Assembly: GCF_003345295.1 (NCBI RefSeq)
Contig: NZ_CP031055.1
Span: 310,001-374,000 of the forward strand
Direction of reading: 5' to 3'
DNA from: Vibrio splendidus
GTDB lineage: Bacteria; Pseudomonadota; Gammaproteobacteria; Enterobacterales; Vibrionaceae
Length of the DNA: 64,000 nucleotides
Shown: piece by piece, positions 38,502 through 48,030 of the stretch
Position numbering within the stretch: the first letter of the stretch is position 1
Layout: each line of letters begins with the position of its first letter
Made by a program: the position numbers and the translations under genes
The notes under the pieces: model-generated
What the model was told of the DNA's origin: nothing
What the model saw: the letters and a program-made list of their open reading frames with translations, nothing else
The model's database searches: none

Positions 38502-39554
38502 ATGCAAGTTTCAGATTTTCACTTTGACCTACCAGATGAACTCATTGCTCGCTACCCTCAAGAGGAGCGCACAGCAAGCCGCCTGCTTAAATTAGATGGC
38601 AACAGCGGTAACCTAGCTGATGGTTCGTTTAAAGACGTTTTAGACTTGGTTGAGCCAGGCGATCTTGTTGTTTTTAATAATACTCGCGTGATTCCTGCTC
38701 GTGTATTCGGTCGCAAGGCCTCAGGCGGTAAGCTTGAAGTGCTAGTGGAGCGTATGCTCGATGAGAAAAGCATTCTTGCGCATGTTCGTTGTTCTAAATC
38801 ACCGAAGCCGGGCACGAAGTTGTTCCTTGGTGAGAACGATGAGTATGAAGCTGAAATGGTAGCGCGTCATGATGCGTTGTTTGAAATCCATTTCACATCC
38901 GATCAAAGCGTTTTAGAGATTCTGAACAGCGTTGGTCACATGCCACTGCCTCCTTACATCGATCGTCCTGATGAAGATGCAGATAAAGAGCGCTACCAGA
39001 CTGTCTATAATGAAAAGCCGGGTGCGGTTGCAGCGCCAACAGCAGGTCTTCACTTTGATGACAAGCTCATGGCTGGCATGAAAGAAAAAGGTGTCGAGTT
39101 TGCTTACGTGACGCTTCACGTTGGTGCTGGCACGTTCCAGCCGGTAAAAGTAGATAATATCAACGATCACCACATGCACGCAGAGTACGTTGAAGTACCG
39201 CAAGAAGTGGTTGATGCCGTTGCAGCAGCAAAAGCTCGCGGCGGACGCATTATCGCTGTCGGTACAACCTCTGTGCGTTCACTAGAAAGTGCGGCTCAAG
39301 ATGCATTGAAAAATGGCACTGAGTTAGTTCCTTTCTTTGGTGACACAGAAATCTTCATCTTCCCTGGTTATGAATACCAGTTGGTGGATTGCTTGATTAC
39401 CAATTTCCACTTACCAGAATCAACACTGATCATGTTGGTGAGTGCATTTGCTGGTTATGACAATGTGATGGGCGCATACGATCACGCAGTGAAGAGCGAA
39501 TACCGTTTCTTCAGCTACGGTGATGCGATGTTCATCAATAAGAAAACGAGCTAA
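38502..39554 (+). CDS. queA: S-adenosylmethionine:tRNA ribosyltransferase-isomerase QueA
   Basis: The 350-residue protein starts MQVSDFHFDLPDELIARYPQ and contains VFNNTRVIPAR, AAPTAGLHFD and LITNFHLPESTLIMLVSAF, all QueA signatures. It transfers the ribose of SAM to preQ1 in tRNA to form epoxyqueuosine. It precedes tgt, the enzyme of the previous step, in the order queA-tgt-yajC-secD-secF seen across gammaproteobacteria. The ribosome site is weak. Confidence 0.98.
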   Translation: MQVSDFHFDLPDELIARYPQEERTASRLLKLDGNSGNLADGSFKDVLDLVEPGDLVVFNNTRVIPARVFGRKASGGKLEVLVERMLDEKSILAHVRCSKSPKPGTKLFLGENDEYEAEMVARHDALFEIHFTSDQSVLEILNSVGHMPLPPYIDRPDEDADKERYQTVYNEKPGAVAAPTAGLHFDDKLMAGMKEKGVEFAYVTLHVGAGTFQPVKVDNINDHHMHAEYVEVPQEVVDAVAAAKARGGRIIAVGTTSVRSLESAAQDALKNGTELVPFFGDTEIFIFPGYEYQLVDCLITNFHLPESTLIMLVSAFAGYDNVMGAYDHAVKSEYRFFSYGDAMFINKKTS

Positions 39555-39748
39555 TTTTAGCTGGTTATAAACGATATAAGCAGAATTTACGGGTGCTAGC
39601 AGTAAGCTAGGAGTCGGGCAGGGTGTCTGTCTAATCTCTCGCAAGGAATACGCGACCGCTCCTCATAGAACTCGCTAGATTGAACTTATGTTTAGCTTAA
39701 GGTTCTGAATTATCAGTCAGATTGTTTCTCTGGCATATTGGAGGCTTC

Positions 39749-40885
39749 GTGAAATTAAAATACGAACTTAAAAAAACAAACAGCGGCGCACGTCGTGGTC
39801 AACTTCAGTTTGAACGTGGTAGCGTTGAAACACCAGCATTCATGCCTGTAGGTACTTACGGTACGGTTAAAGGCATGACACCTGAAGAAGTGAAAGACAC
39901 AGGTGCTGAAATCTTGCTAGGTAATACGTTCCACCTATGGTTACGCCCTGGTCAAGAAATCATGAAACTGCACGGTGACTTGCACGATTTCATGAACTGG
40001 AAAGGACCTATCCTGACTGATTCAGGCGGTTTCCAAGTATTCAGCCTAGGTGCGACGCGTAAAATCACTGAAGAGGGTGTTCACTTCCGTAACCCTGTAA
40101 ACGGTGACAAGATCTTCATGGACGCTGAAAAGTCGATGGAAATCCAAAAGGATCTAGGCTCAGACATCGTAATGATCTTTGACGAATGTACGCCTTACCC
40201 TGCAACGCATAAAGAAGCTAAAGACTCAATGGAGATGTCTCTTCGTTGGGCTCAGCGTTCACGCAATCACTTTGACAAGCAAGAAAACCCGAACTCACTA
40301 TTCGGTATCGTTCAAGGTGGCGTATACGAAGACCTTCGTGACGTATCCGTTAAAGGCTTAACAGAAATTGGTTTTGACGGTTACGCTGTTGGCGGCCTAG
40401 CAGTAGGCGAACCAAAAGAAGACATGCACCGTATTCTTGAGCACACATGTCCTCAACTACCTGAAGATAAGCCACGTTACCTAATGGGCGTAGGCAAACC
40501 TGAAGACTTAGTTGAAGGTGTTCGTCGTGGTATCGACATGTTTGACTGTGTTATGCCAACGCGAAATGCACGTAACGGCCACTTGTTTGTCACTGAAGGT
40601 GTGATCAAGATCCGTAATGCGAAGCATAAAACCGATACAACACCACTAGATTCAGATTGTGACTGTTACACTTGTAAGAACTACAGCAAGTCGTACTTGC
40701 ATCATTTGGATCGTTGTAATGAAATCCTAGGTGCTCGACTGAACACGATTCATAACCTGCGTTTCTACCAACGAATTATGTCAGACATTCGTCAATCTAT
40801 TGATGAAGACCGTTTTGAAGAGTTCGTTGCTGAGTTCTACGCAAGAATGGGGCGAGAAGTGCCACCGTTAGGTAAAGAATCTTAG
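39749..40885 (+). CDS. tgt: Queuine/preQ1 tRNA-guanine transglycosylase Tgt
   Basis: The start is GTG 39749, with GGAGG 4 bases upstream; a TTG 27 bases earlier has no support. The 378-residue TIM barrel contains ILTDSGGFQVFSL (base recognition, near residue 89), GGLAVGEP, the nucleophile region DCVMPTRNARNG and the zinc site CDCYTCKNYSKSYLHH. It swaps G34 for preQ1 in tRNAs for Asp, Asn, His and Tyr. It is separated from queA by 194 bases with no clear terminator. Confidence 0.98.
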   Translation: MKLKYELKKTNSGARRGQLQFERGSVETPAFMPVGTYGTVKGMTPEEVKDTGAEILLGNTFHLWLRPGQEIMKLHGDLHDFMNWKGPILTDSGGFQVFSLGATRKITEEGVHFRNPVNGDKIFMDAEKSMEIQKDLGSDIVMIFDECTPYPATHKEAKDSMEMSLRWAQRSRNHFDKQENPNSLFGIVQGGVYEDLRDVSVKGLTEIGFDGYAVGGLAVGEPKEDMHRILEHTCPQLPEDKPRYLMGVGKPEDLVEGVRRGIDMFDCVMPTRNARNGHLFVTEGVIKIRNAKHKTDTTPLDSDCDCYTCKNYSKSYLHHLDRCNEILGARLNTIHNLRFYQRIMSDIRQSIDEDRFEEFVAEFYARMGREVPPLGKES

Positions 40886-40900
40886 TATTTCTTTTTTGCG

Positions 40901-40930
40901 AGCCCCATCTCTCTTCCGAGAGTTGGGGCT
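40901..40930 (+). other. Hairpin between tgt and yajC
   Basis: AGCCCCATCTCTC, loop TTCC, GAGAGTTGGGGCT form a long stem with one T-T mismatch. No T-run follows on the plus strand, so an RNA processing or partial attenuation site between tgt and yajC is more likely than a full terminator. Confidence 0.6.
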
Positions 40931-40995
40931 TGAAAATAAAGGGATACAACCCAATTAGACAAACAATTACCAAAATATAATAGAGGATGTTTTTA

Positions 40996-41325
40996 ATGTT
41001 TATTTCTCAAGCTCACGCAGCAGTAGAAGGTGCACCAGCAGGCGGCGGTTTCGAAATGCTTATCATGCTAGGTATGTTCGCTGTGATCTTCTACTTCATG
41101 ATCTACCGTCCACAAGCTAAGCGCGTAAAAGAGCATAAGAGCCTTATGTCTTCTATGGGCAAAGGCGATGAAGTTCTAACAAGCGGCGGTCTAATCGGTA
41201 AGATTACTAAGATTGCAGAAGACAGCGACTACGTTGCTATCGAACTGAACGCAAACAACGAAGTCGTTATCAAGAAAGACTTCGTTACAGCAGTGCTACC
41301 AAAAGGTACTCTGAAATCACTATAA
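40996..41325 (+). CDS. yajC: Sec translocon accessory protein YajC
   Basis: The 109-residue protein has one membrane segment (about 16-37, MLIMLGMFAVIFYFMIYRPQ), typical of YajC, followed by a basic stretch and the domain with GDEVLTSGGLIGKI. YajC joins SecD and SecF in the inner membrane. I prefer ATG 40996, since GAGG lies 9 bases before it; the ATG at 40987 abuts that site. It leads secD by 20 bases. Confidence 0.96.
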   Translation: MFISQAHAAVEGAPAGGGFEMLIMLGMFAVIFYFMIYRPQAKRVKEHKSLMSSMGKGDEVLTSGGLIGKITKIAEDSDYVAIELNANNEVVIKKDFVTAVLPKGTLKSL

Positions 41326-41345
41326 ACAGCTAGAGGATCCTCGCT

Positions 41346-43202
41346 GTGCTAAACCGTTATCCGTTATGGAAGTATTTGATGGTGGTGTTTGCCATCGCTA
41401 TCGCCGCGTTGTACGCACTTCCGAATATATACGGTGAAGATCCGGCAGTTCAAGTTACAGGGGCGCGTGGCGCCTCTGTAGATCTGTCTACGCTGGATGC
41501 TGTCACCAATGCTCTGGAAGCAGAGAACCTTTCTACTAAATCCGTTGCTCTAGAAAACGGTTCCATTCTTGTTCGCTTTAACGATACAGATACGCAAATT
41601 AGTGCCCGTGATATCATCACAGAAGCACTAGGTGATGATGTTATCGTTGCTTTAAACCTTGCGGCTTCAACTCCTGATTGGCTTGAATCTATTGGTGCTG
41701 CACCAATGAAACTGGGTCTTGATCTACGTGGTGGTGTTCACTTCTTAATGGAAGTGGATATGGATGCTGCGATGCAAAAGCTAGTTGGCCAACAAGAAGA
41801 AGCCTTCCGTAGTGAACTTCGTGAAGAAAAAATTCGTTACCGTGCTATTCGCCCATCGGGTAAAGATGCAGTTGAAGTGATTCTACGTAACGAAGAGCAG
41901 CTTGCTGAAGCGAAATCGCTACTGCAATCTAAGCACCAAGATATGACGTTCGTAGATTCAGAATCTAATGGTCGTTTCTCTTTGGTTGCTCGTTTTACAG
42001 ATGCTCGTCTTCAAGAAATCCGTAACTACGCAGTAGAGCAAAACATTACCATTCTACGTAACCGTGTTAACGAACTTGGTGTTGCTGAGCCTTTGGTTCA
42101 ACGTCAAGGTGCTAGCCGTATCGTAGTGGAATTGCCTGGTGTTCAAGACACGGCGCGCGCTAAAGAAATTCTTGGTGCAACGGCGACACTTGAGTTCCGT
42201 GAAGTTGATAGTAGTGCTGACTTAGCCGCTGCCGCTTCTGGTCGTGCCCCTGCGGGTAGCGAAATCAAGCAAGACCGTGATGGTCGCCCTGTGGTACTTA
42301 AGAAGCGCGTTATTCTAGGCGGTTCAAGTATTACTGATGCAAGCTCAAGTGTTGATGAATATGGTCGCCCACAAGTTAACATCTCGCTAGACAGCGAAGG
42401 TGGTAGCAAGATGTCTACATTCTCTCGTCAGAATATCGGTAAGCTTATGGCTACGGTATTTGCAGAGTACAAAGACAGCGGTCGTAAAACACCAGAAGGT
42501 CGAGTGATCTTAAGTAAGCACGAAGAAGTGATCAACCAAGCGACGATTCAATCTGCGCTAGGTCGTAACTTCCGTATTACAGGTATCGACTCAACGGCTG
42601 AAGCTCATAACTTGGCACTTTTACTACGTGCTGGTGCATTGATTGCACCTATCTCGATTGTAGAAGAACGTACGATTGGTCCATCTATGGGTCAACAAAA
42701 CATCGATATGGGTATCATGGCGATGGTTTGGGGTATGGCTGCAGTAATGTTGTTTACTCTGCTTTACTACCGTACTTTCGGTTTGATTGCGAACGTTGCT
42801 CTGATGGCTAACTTGGTGTTGATTATCGGTGTTATGTCGATGATCCCAGGGGCTACTATGACTCTGCCAGGTATTGCCGGTATCGTATTGACGGTTGGTA
42901 TGGCGGTCGATGCCAACGTACTTATCTTTGAGCGTATACGTGAAGAACTTCGAGATGGACGCAGTCCACAACAAGCGATTCACCAAGGTTATGCGAACGC
43001 ATTTAGCACCATCGCCGATGCAAATATCACCACACTACTGACAGCCATTATTCTATTTGCTGTAGGTACAGGTGCAATTAAAGGCTTCGCGGTAACGCTG
43101 TCTATCGGTATCTTAACTTCAATGTTTACAGCTATTGTCGGAACACGTTGTATCGTGAACCTGATGTATGGCGGCAAACGCGTTAAGAAACTGTCGATCT
43201 AA
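41346..43202 (+). CDS. secD: Protein translocase subunit SecD
   Basis: The 618-residue RND-superfamily protein has TM1 at the N-terminus, a large periplasmic region with LDLRGGVHFLMEVD and LRNRVNELGVAEP, then five membrane segments with GIVLTVGMAVDANVLIFERI. SecDF uses the proton gradient to pull pre-proteins through SecYEG. The start codon is GTG with GAGG upstream. It lies 14 bases before secF. Confidence 0.98.
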   Translation: MLNRYPLWKYLMVVFAIAIAALYALPNIYGEDPAVQVTGARGASVDLSTLDAVTNALEAENLSTKSVALENGSILVRFNDTDTQISARDIITEALGDDVIVALNLAASTPDWLESIGAAPMKLGLDLRGGVHFLMEVDMDAAMQKLVGQQEEAFRSELREEKIRYRAIRPSGKDAVEVILRNEEQLAEAKSLLQSKHQDMTFVDSESNGRFSLVARFTDARLQEIRNYAVEQNITILRNRVNELGVAEPLVQRQGASRIVVELPGVQDTARAKEILGATATLEFREVDSSADLAAAASGRAPAGSEIKQDRDGRPVVLKKRVILGGSSITDASSSVDEYGRPQVNISLDSEGGSKMSTFSRQNIGKLMATVFAEYKDSGRKTPEGRVILSKHEEVINQATIQSALGRNFRITGIDSTAEAHNLALLLRAGALIAPISIVEERTIGPSMGQQNIDMGIMAMVWGMAAVMLFTLLYYRTFGLIANVALMANLVLIIGVMSMIPGATMTLPGIAGIVLTVGMAVDANVLIFERIREELRDGRSPQQAIHQGYANAFSTIADANITTLLTAIILFAVGTGAIKGFAVTLSIGILTSMFTAIVGTRCIVNLMYGGKRVKKLSI

Positions 43203-43216
43203 GGCTAGGAATTAAT

Positions 43217-44164
43217 ATGTTTCAGATTCTAAAAGCAGAAAAAATGATCGACTTTATGCGTTGGTCAAAGGTTGCCTTTTTATTCTCAATTTTGATGATT
43301 GGTACTGCTATCTTTACCTTAACAACGAAATCGTTGAACTGGGGTCTAGATTTTACCGGTGGTACTCTGATTGAAGTGGGTTTTGAGCAACCAGCAAACC
43401 TACCTGATATCCGTAGTGCACTAGAAGCGGAAGGTTTCGGTGATGCAACGGTACAGAACTTTGGTTCTGCACGTGAGGTAATGGTTCGTTTACGTCCACG
43501 TGACGGTGTTGCTGGCGAAACGCTTGGTAACCAGATCCTGTCTGCAATTAAAGATGGTACTGGTGAGCAAGTTGAGATGCGTCGTATCGAATTCGTTGGC
43601 CCTAATGTGGGTGACGAGCTAACAGAAGCGGGTGGCCTTGCTATCCTTGTTTCTCTGATCTGTATCTTGATCTATGTGTCAGTGCGATTCGAATGGCGTT
43701 TGGCGGCAGGTGCAGTACTAGCACTGGCGCACGACGTTATCATCACTCTGGGTGTGTTCTCTCTAATGCAAATTGAGGTGGATCTTACTATCGTAGCAGC
43801 CTTGCTAACGGTAGTCGGTTACTCCCTCAACGATACCATAGTAGTGTTTGACCGTATTCGTGAGAACTTCCGTAAGATGCGTAAGGGTGAAGCACCCGAA
43901 GTACTGAACAGCTCAATCACACAAACATTGAGCCGTACATTGATTACTTCTGGTACAACGTTATTCGTAGTTATCGCACTGTTCGCTCAGGGCGGCGCTA
44001 TGATTCACGGCTTCGCGACTGCACTTCTATTGGGTATTACGGTTGGTACTTATTCTTCTATCTACGTTGCATCTGCACTCGCTATGAAGTTGGGTATTAC
44101 GCGTGAACACCTAATGCCACCACAAGTGGATAAAGAAGGTGAAGAGTTTGACGAAATGCCTTAG
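43217..44164 (+). CDS. secF: Protein translocase subunit SecF
   Basis: The 315-residue protein has the SecF hallmarks WGLDFTGGTLIEVGF in the periplasmic part and VGYSLNDTIVVFDRIREN in the membrane core, with six predicted membrane segments. It completes the SecDF complex. A strong terminator follows 30 bases after the stop, ending the queA-to-secF run. Confidence 0.98.
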   Translation: MFQILKAEKMIDFMRWSKVAFLFSILMIGTAIFTLTTKSLNWGLDFTGGTLIEVGFEQPANLPDIRSALEAEGFGDATVQNFGSAREVMVRLRPRDGVAGETLGNQILSAIKDGTGEQVEMRRIEFVGPNVGDELTEAGGLAILVSLICILIYVSVRFEWRLAAGAVLALAHDVIITLGVFSLMQIEVDLTIVAALLTVVGYSLNDTIVVFDRIRENFRKMRKGEAPEVLNSSITQTLSRTLITSGTTLFVVIALFAQGGAMIHGFATALLLGITVGTYSSIYVASALAMKLGITREHLMPPQVDKEGEEFDEMP

Positions 44165-44192
44165 GCCTTGGCTTAACAATTTTCGCTGAACC

Positions 44193-44225
44193 AAAAAAAC
44201 CGCTAGGCAACTAGCGGTTTTTTTA
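44193..44225 (+). terminator. Terminator after secF
   Basis: AAACCGCTAG, loop GCAA, CTAGCGGTTT form a perfect 10-bp stem with a GNRA loop, followed by TTTTTA. Confidence 0.93.
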
Positions 44226-44284
44226 CGTCTGTATTCTGTCGATGGCGAATTGCGTTGTGCTCGTCGCAACTAACCGCCACCTTG

Positions 44285-44320
<36 letters not shown>

Positions 44321-44331
44321 GCAGATACAAA

Positions 44332-44355
44332 AAAGCCCCGCAATAGCGAGGCTTT
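44332..44355 (-). terminator. Terminator of suhB
   Basis: AAAGCCCCGC and GCGAGGCTTT pair with one mismatch around AATA. Reading leftward it is followed by a T-run. It lies about 50 bases past the suhB stop. Confidence 0.75.
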
Positions 44356-44404
44356 GAAATTTCTATGCGCCCTTGAAAAAAGGAGCATTAACGTAAGGTC
44401 TGAA

Positions 44405-45208
44405 TTACTTCAGCATACCTTCGTTAGAGTTCTCACGAACGTGCTTAAGAATAGACTTAACACCACGCGCGCTTGAAGCAACAACATTACCAGACGTCAT
44501 GTAATCAGTACCGCCAGCAAAGTCAGTCATGATAGCGCCAGCTTCACGAGCGATTAGATCGCCAGCTGCTAGATCCCATGGCTTAAGGCCTAGTTCTAGG
44601 TAACCGTCAACACGGCCAGCCGCTAGGTAACATAGATCAAGTGCAGGAGAGCCAGTACGACGGAAGTCCGCACAATCAACGAATAGACCAGAGATGATCT
44701 TCATGAAAGATTCAGAGTGTTGTTTTTGCTTGAATGGGAAACCAGTCGCTAGAACAGTACCTTGAAGGTCTTTAAGTTGAGTAACACGCATACGAGCGTT
44801 GTTAAGTTGAGCGCCAGAGCCACGTTGAGCTGTGAATAGCTCGTTTAGCATTGGGTCATAAACACAAGCAACTTCTGTACGACCGTTCATACGAACAGCA
44901 ATAGATACAGAGAAGTGAGGGAAACCTTTTACAAAGTTGTTGGTGCCATCTAGTGGGTCAACGATCCATTGTACGTCAGAATCTTTACCTTCAGTCAGGC
45001 CTGACTCTTCAGAAATAATGCTGTGCTCTGGGTAAGATGATTTGATTGTCTCAATAATCATGTACTCAGCTTCTTGAGCAATGTTAGTAACGTAATCGTT
45101 GTTACCTTTTAGAGACGATTCGATCTTATCAGTTGTTTCTAGAGATTTAGCAATATGGTTGCCAGCTTTACGCGCAGCGCGTATCGCAATGTTTAGCATT
45201 GGATGCAT
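44405..45208 (-). CDS. suhB: Inositol-1-monophosphatase SuhB
   Basis: The start at 45208 (MHPMLNIAIRAARKAG) gives 267 residues, the same as E. coli SuhB; a longer frame to 45310 has no support. The metal site is EES near residue 67-69 and DPLDGTNNF at 84-92. WDLAAGDLIAREAGA is the second family signature. Besides phosphatase activity, SuhB is part of the rRNA transcription antitermination complex in E. coli. It is divergent from trmJ. Confidence 0.96.
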   Translation of the reverse strand: MHPMLNIAIRAARKAGNHIAKSLETTDKIESSLKGNNDYVTNIAQEAEYMIIETIKSSYPEHSIISEESGLTEGKDSDVQWIVDPLDGTNNFVKGFPHFSVSIAVRMNGRTEVACVYDPMLNELFTAQRGSGAQLNNARMRVTQLKDLQGTVLATGFPFKQKQHSESFMKIISGLFVDCADFRRTGSPALDLCYLAAGRVDGYLELGLKPWDLAAGDLIAREAGAIMTDFAGGTDYMTSGNVVASSARGVKSILKHVRENSNEGMLK

Positions 45209-45388
45209 AGGTTTTTCCCACAAGATGTTAAAGAACAGTTTAAAGCGGCGGCGAGTATACCAAATTTTTTGCAAAAGGGAAGTGGTTGTTTTTTGAACTC
45301 TTAGTTTCACATTCCGAGAAGGGTCTGACCATTTTACTTTGCTATGTGTTAATATCTCGCGATTATTTTTAAAGTGGTGTCATATAGC

Positions 45389-46117
45389 ATGTTAGACAAT
45401 GTAAAAGTCGTTCTGGTTGGTACGTCTCATTCAGGGAATATCGGATCAGCAGCTCGCGCAATGAAAGTGATGGGTTTGAGTCAATTAGTTCTTGTAGACC
45501 CTCAATGTGAAGTTGACGAGCAGACCTTAGCACTGGCTGCGGGTGCGGGTGACATCGCAGAAAACGCGACCATTGTGTCTACATTGGATGAAGCAGTAAA
45601 AGACTGTGGTTTGGTAGTTGGTTCAAGTGCACGTTCACGTACGCTTGAATGGCCAATGCTAGAGCCTCGAGAGTGCGGGCAAAAGTTTGCCGTTGAAGGT
45701 CAAAAGCACCCAGTCGCATTAGTCTTCGGCCGTGAGCGTACTGGCTTGACTAACGATGAGCTTCAGAAGTGCCACTTCCATGTATGTATCCCAGCCAACC
45801 CTGAATACAGCTCATTGAACCTAGCGATGGCCGTGCAGACGCTAAGCTATGAAGTTCGCGTGGCACACCTTGATATGGTTGCGAGTCAATATCAGCCACA
45901 GCAACAAGATGAGTACCCACGTCACGAAGAACTAGAAATGTTCTATGAACACCTTGAAAAAGTGATCATTGATACCCAATTTATCTCTAAGGATAAACCG
46001 GGTCAGGTGATGAACAAGCTACGTCGTCTGTTCAGCCGAGCTCGTCCTGAACTGCAAGAGATCAATACTCTACGTGGCATTTTGACTTCAATTGAGAAGA
46101 GCAAAAACGACAAATAA
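45389..46117 (+). CDS. trmJ: tRNA (cytidine/uridine-2'-O-)-methyltransferase TrmJ
   Basis: The 242-residue SPOUT methyltransferase starts MLDNVKVVLVGTSHSGNIGS, aligned with E. coli TrmJ; GTG codons 12-15 bases upstream are alternatives. The knot motifs are VFGRERTGLTNDEL and NPEYSSLNLAMAVQ. PGQVMNKLRRLFSRARP is the conserved C-terminal part. TrmJ methylates the 2'-OH of nucleotide 32 in several tRNAs. It precedes iscR, as in E. coli. Confidence 0.97.
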   Translation: MLDNVKVVLVGTSHSGNIGSAARAMKVMGLSQLVLVDPQCEVDEQTLALAAGAGDIAENATIVSTLDEAVKDCGLVVGSSARSRTLEWPMLEPRECGQKFAVEGQKHPVALVFGRERTGLTNDELQKCHFHVCIPANPEYSSLNLAMAVQTLSYEVRVAHLDMVASQYQPQQQDEYPRHEELEMFYEHLEKVIIDTQFISKDKPGQVMNKLRRLFSRARPELQEINTLRGILTSIEKSKNDK

Positions 46118-46141
46118 AACCCACTCTGCTTGTAGGGATGA

Positions 46142-46199
46142 ATACCTGACTAAAATAGTCAACTAAATACTTGACCAATTTAGTCGGGTATGGGAAAAT
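46142..46199 (+). promoter_or_regulatory. isc promoter with two abutting type 1 IscR sites
   Basis: Two 25-base sites sit end to end: 46142-46166 (ATACCTGACTA...AGTCAACTAA) and 46167-46191 (ATACTTGACCA...AGTCGGGTAT). Both fit the type 1 IscR pattern ATASYYGACT-W-AGTC. A -35 TTGACC (46171-46176) lies inside the second, with GAAAAT (46194-46199) 17 bases on as a -10. [2Fe-2S]-IscR bound here would block the promoter. Confidence 0.85.
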
Positions 46200-46233
46200 T
46201 CCAACCACATAAACAATGTGGATACGGTGTGAT

Positions 46234-46755
46234 ATGAAACTTACATCTAAAGGAAGATATGCGGTAACAGCTATGCTAGATGTAGCACTGCATTCGCAAA
46301 AGAGCCCAGTTCCTCTGGCTGACATTTCAGAGCGACAAGGCATCTCGTTATCTTACTTAGAACAACTATTTTCTAAGTTACGTAAAGCAGGCTTAGTTGC
46401 TAGTGTTCGTGGTCCTGGCGGTGGTTACCGTTTAGGTGCTGAAGCGAGCGACATCGCTGTCGGAACTGTGATTGCTGCAGTCGACGAATCAGTGGACGCA
46501 ACTAAGTGTCACGGTCGAGCAGACTGCCAAGGTGGTAGTCGTTGTTTAACTCACACTTTATGGCGTGATTTAAGCTCCCGAATCAGCAGCTTCTTAAACG
46601 ACATTACGCTCGGTGAGCTAATGAAAGATAACGAAGTTTTACAGATTTCTGATCGCCAAGATATCGATCTTGCGGTTAATAATGGTTTTGCACATAAAAA
46701 TACGAGCACTACAACGATTAGTGCAGCACCTCACGGTGTTAATGCCCGCTCTTAG
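46234..46755 (+). CDS. iscR: Fe-S cluster regulator IscR
   Basis: The 173-residue Rrf2-family regulator starts MKLTSKGRYAVTAMLDVALH and has an HTH at about 25-60. Its [2Fe-2S] ligands are C92, C98, C104 and H107, at E. coli positions. A frame starting 18 bases earlier is not supported. With a cluster it represses the isc operon; apo-IscR acts on other sites. Two type 1 sites precede it, so negative feedback is expected. Confidence 0.98.
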   Translation: MKLTSKGRYAVTAMLDVALHSQKSPVPLADISERQGISLSYLEQLFSKLRKAGLVASVRGPGGGYRLGAEASDIAVGTVIAAVDESVDATKCHGRADCQGGSRCLTHTLWRDLSSRISSFLNDITLGELMKDNEVLQISDRQDIDLAVNNGFAHKNTSTTTISAAPHGVNARS

Positions 46756-46782
46756 CGGTCAGTTTTTACATTGGAGTAGAAA

Positions 46783-47997
46783 ATGAAACTGCCTATTTAC
46801 TTTGACTATTCAGCTACATGCCCAGTCGATCCACGTGTTGCTGAAAAAATGGTTCAGTGCATGACGATGGACGGTAACTTCGGTAACCCTGCATCTCGTT
46901 CACACCGTTACGGCTGGCAGGCAGAAGAATCAGTAGATAATGCTCGTGAGCAAATTGCCGATCTACTAAATGCAGACCCACGTGAAATTGTTTTCACGTC
47001 AGGTGCTACAGAGTCAGACAACCTTGCTATCAAAGGTGCAGCGCACTTTTACGAGAAGAAAGGTAAGCACGTAATCACGTGCAAAACAGAACACAAAGCG
47101 GTTCTTGATCCATGTCGCCAACTAGAGCGTGAAGGTTTTGAGGTAACTTACCTTGAGCCAGAAGCAAACGGCATCATTGATCTAGACAAGCTACAGTCTG
47201 CAATGCGTGAAGATACTGTTTTAGTTTCTATCATGCACGTTAACAACGAGATTGGTGTAATCCAAGATATCTCTGCAATCGGCGAGTTATGTCGTGCACG
47301 CAAGATCATCTTCCACGTTGATGCGGCGCAGTCTGCGGGTAAAATCCCACTAGACGTAAAAGAGATGAAAGTTGACCTTATCTCTATGTCTGCACACAAA
47401 GCATACGGCCCTAAAGGCATCGGCGCTTTGTACGTTCGTCGTAAGCCACGTATTCGTCTTGAAGCGCAAATGCACGGCGGCGGTCATGAACGTGGTTTCC
47501 GTTCTGGTACTCTTGCTACTCACCAAATCGTGGGTATGGGCGAAGCGTTTGCTATCGCTAAACAAGACATGCAGAAAGATTACGATCACGCACTAGCACT
47601 TCGTGAGCGCCTATTGAAAGGTGTTCAAGATCTAGAAGCAGTAACCGTAAACGGCGACTTAGACCAACGTGTACCACACAACCTAAACGTGAGCTTCGCT
47701 TTCGTTGAAGGTGAGTCTCTGCTTATGTCTCTAAAAGACCTAGCAGTATCATCGGGTTCAGCATGTACATCAGCAAGCCTAGAGCCTTCATACGTTCTAC
47801 GTGCTCTTGGTCTAAACGATGAACTGGCACACAGCTCAGTACGTTTCTCATTCGGCCGTTTCACAACGGAAGAAGAAATCGACTACGCGATTGCACAAAT
47901 CCGTGTAGCGGTAAACAAATTACGCGACATGTCTCCTCTATGGGATATGTATAAAGAAGGGATTGATTTGAACACTGTTGAGTGGGCTCATCACTAA
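46783..47997 (+). CDS. iscS: Cysteine desulfurase IscS
   Basis: The 404-residue PLP enzyme has K206 in SAHKAYGPKG as the Schiff-base Lys, H104 in TEHKAVLDP and the persulfide Cys C328 in SSGSACTS, all at E. coli numbering. It takes sulfur from cysteine for Fe-S clusters, and for tRNA thiolation. GGAG lies 6 bases before the ATG. It is second in the isc operon. Confidence 0.99.
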   Translation: MKLPIYFDYSATCPVDPRVAEKMVQCMTMDGNFGNPASRSHRYGWQAEESVDNAREQIADLLNADPREIVFTSGATESDNLAIKGAAHFYEKKGKHVITCKTEHKAVLDPCRQLEREGFEVTYLEPEANGIIDLDKLQSAMREDTVLVSIMHVNNEIGVIQDISAIGELCRARKIIFHVDAAQSAGKIPLDVKEMKVDLISMSAHKAYGPKGIGALYVRRKPRIRLEAQMHGGGHERGFRSGTLATHQIVGMGEAFAIAKQDMQKDYDHALALRERLLKGVQDLEAVTVNGDLDQRVPHNLNVSFAFVEGESLLMSLKDLAVSSGSACTSASLEPSYVLRALGLNDELAHSSVRFSFGRFTTEEEIDYAIAQIRVAVNKLRDMSPLWDMYKEGIDLNTVEWAHH

Positions 47998-48030
47998 TCT
48001 CACGGAAATAGAGGATTCGAGGTAACTATC

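Noticed and set aside
40901..40930. Hairpin after tgt as a terminator separating tgt from yajC
   Set aside because: There is no T-run on the plus strand after the stem, and the gene order argues for read-through.
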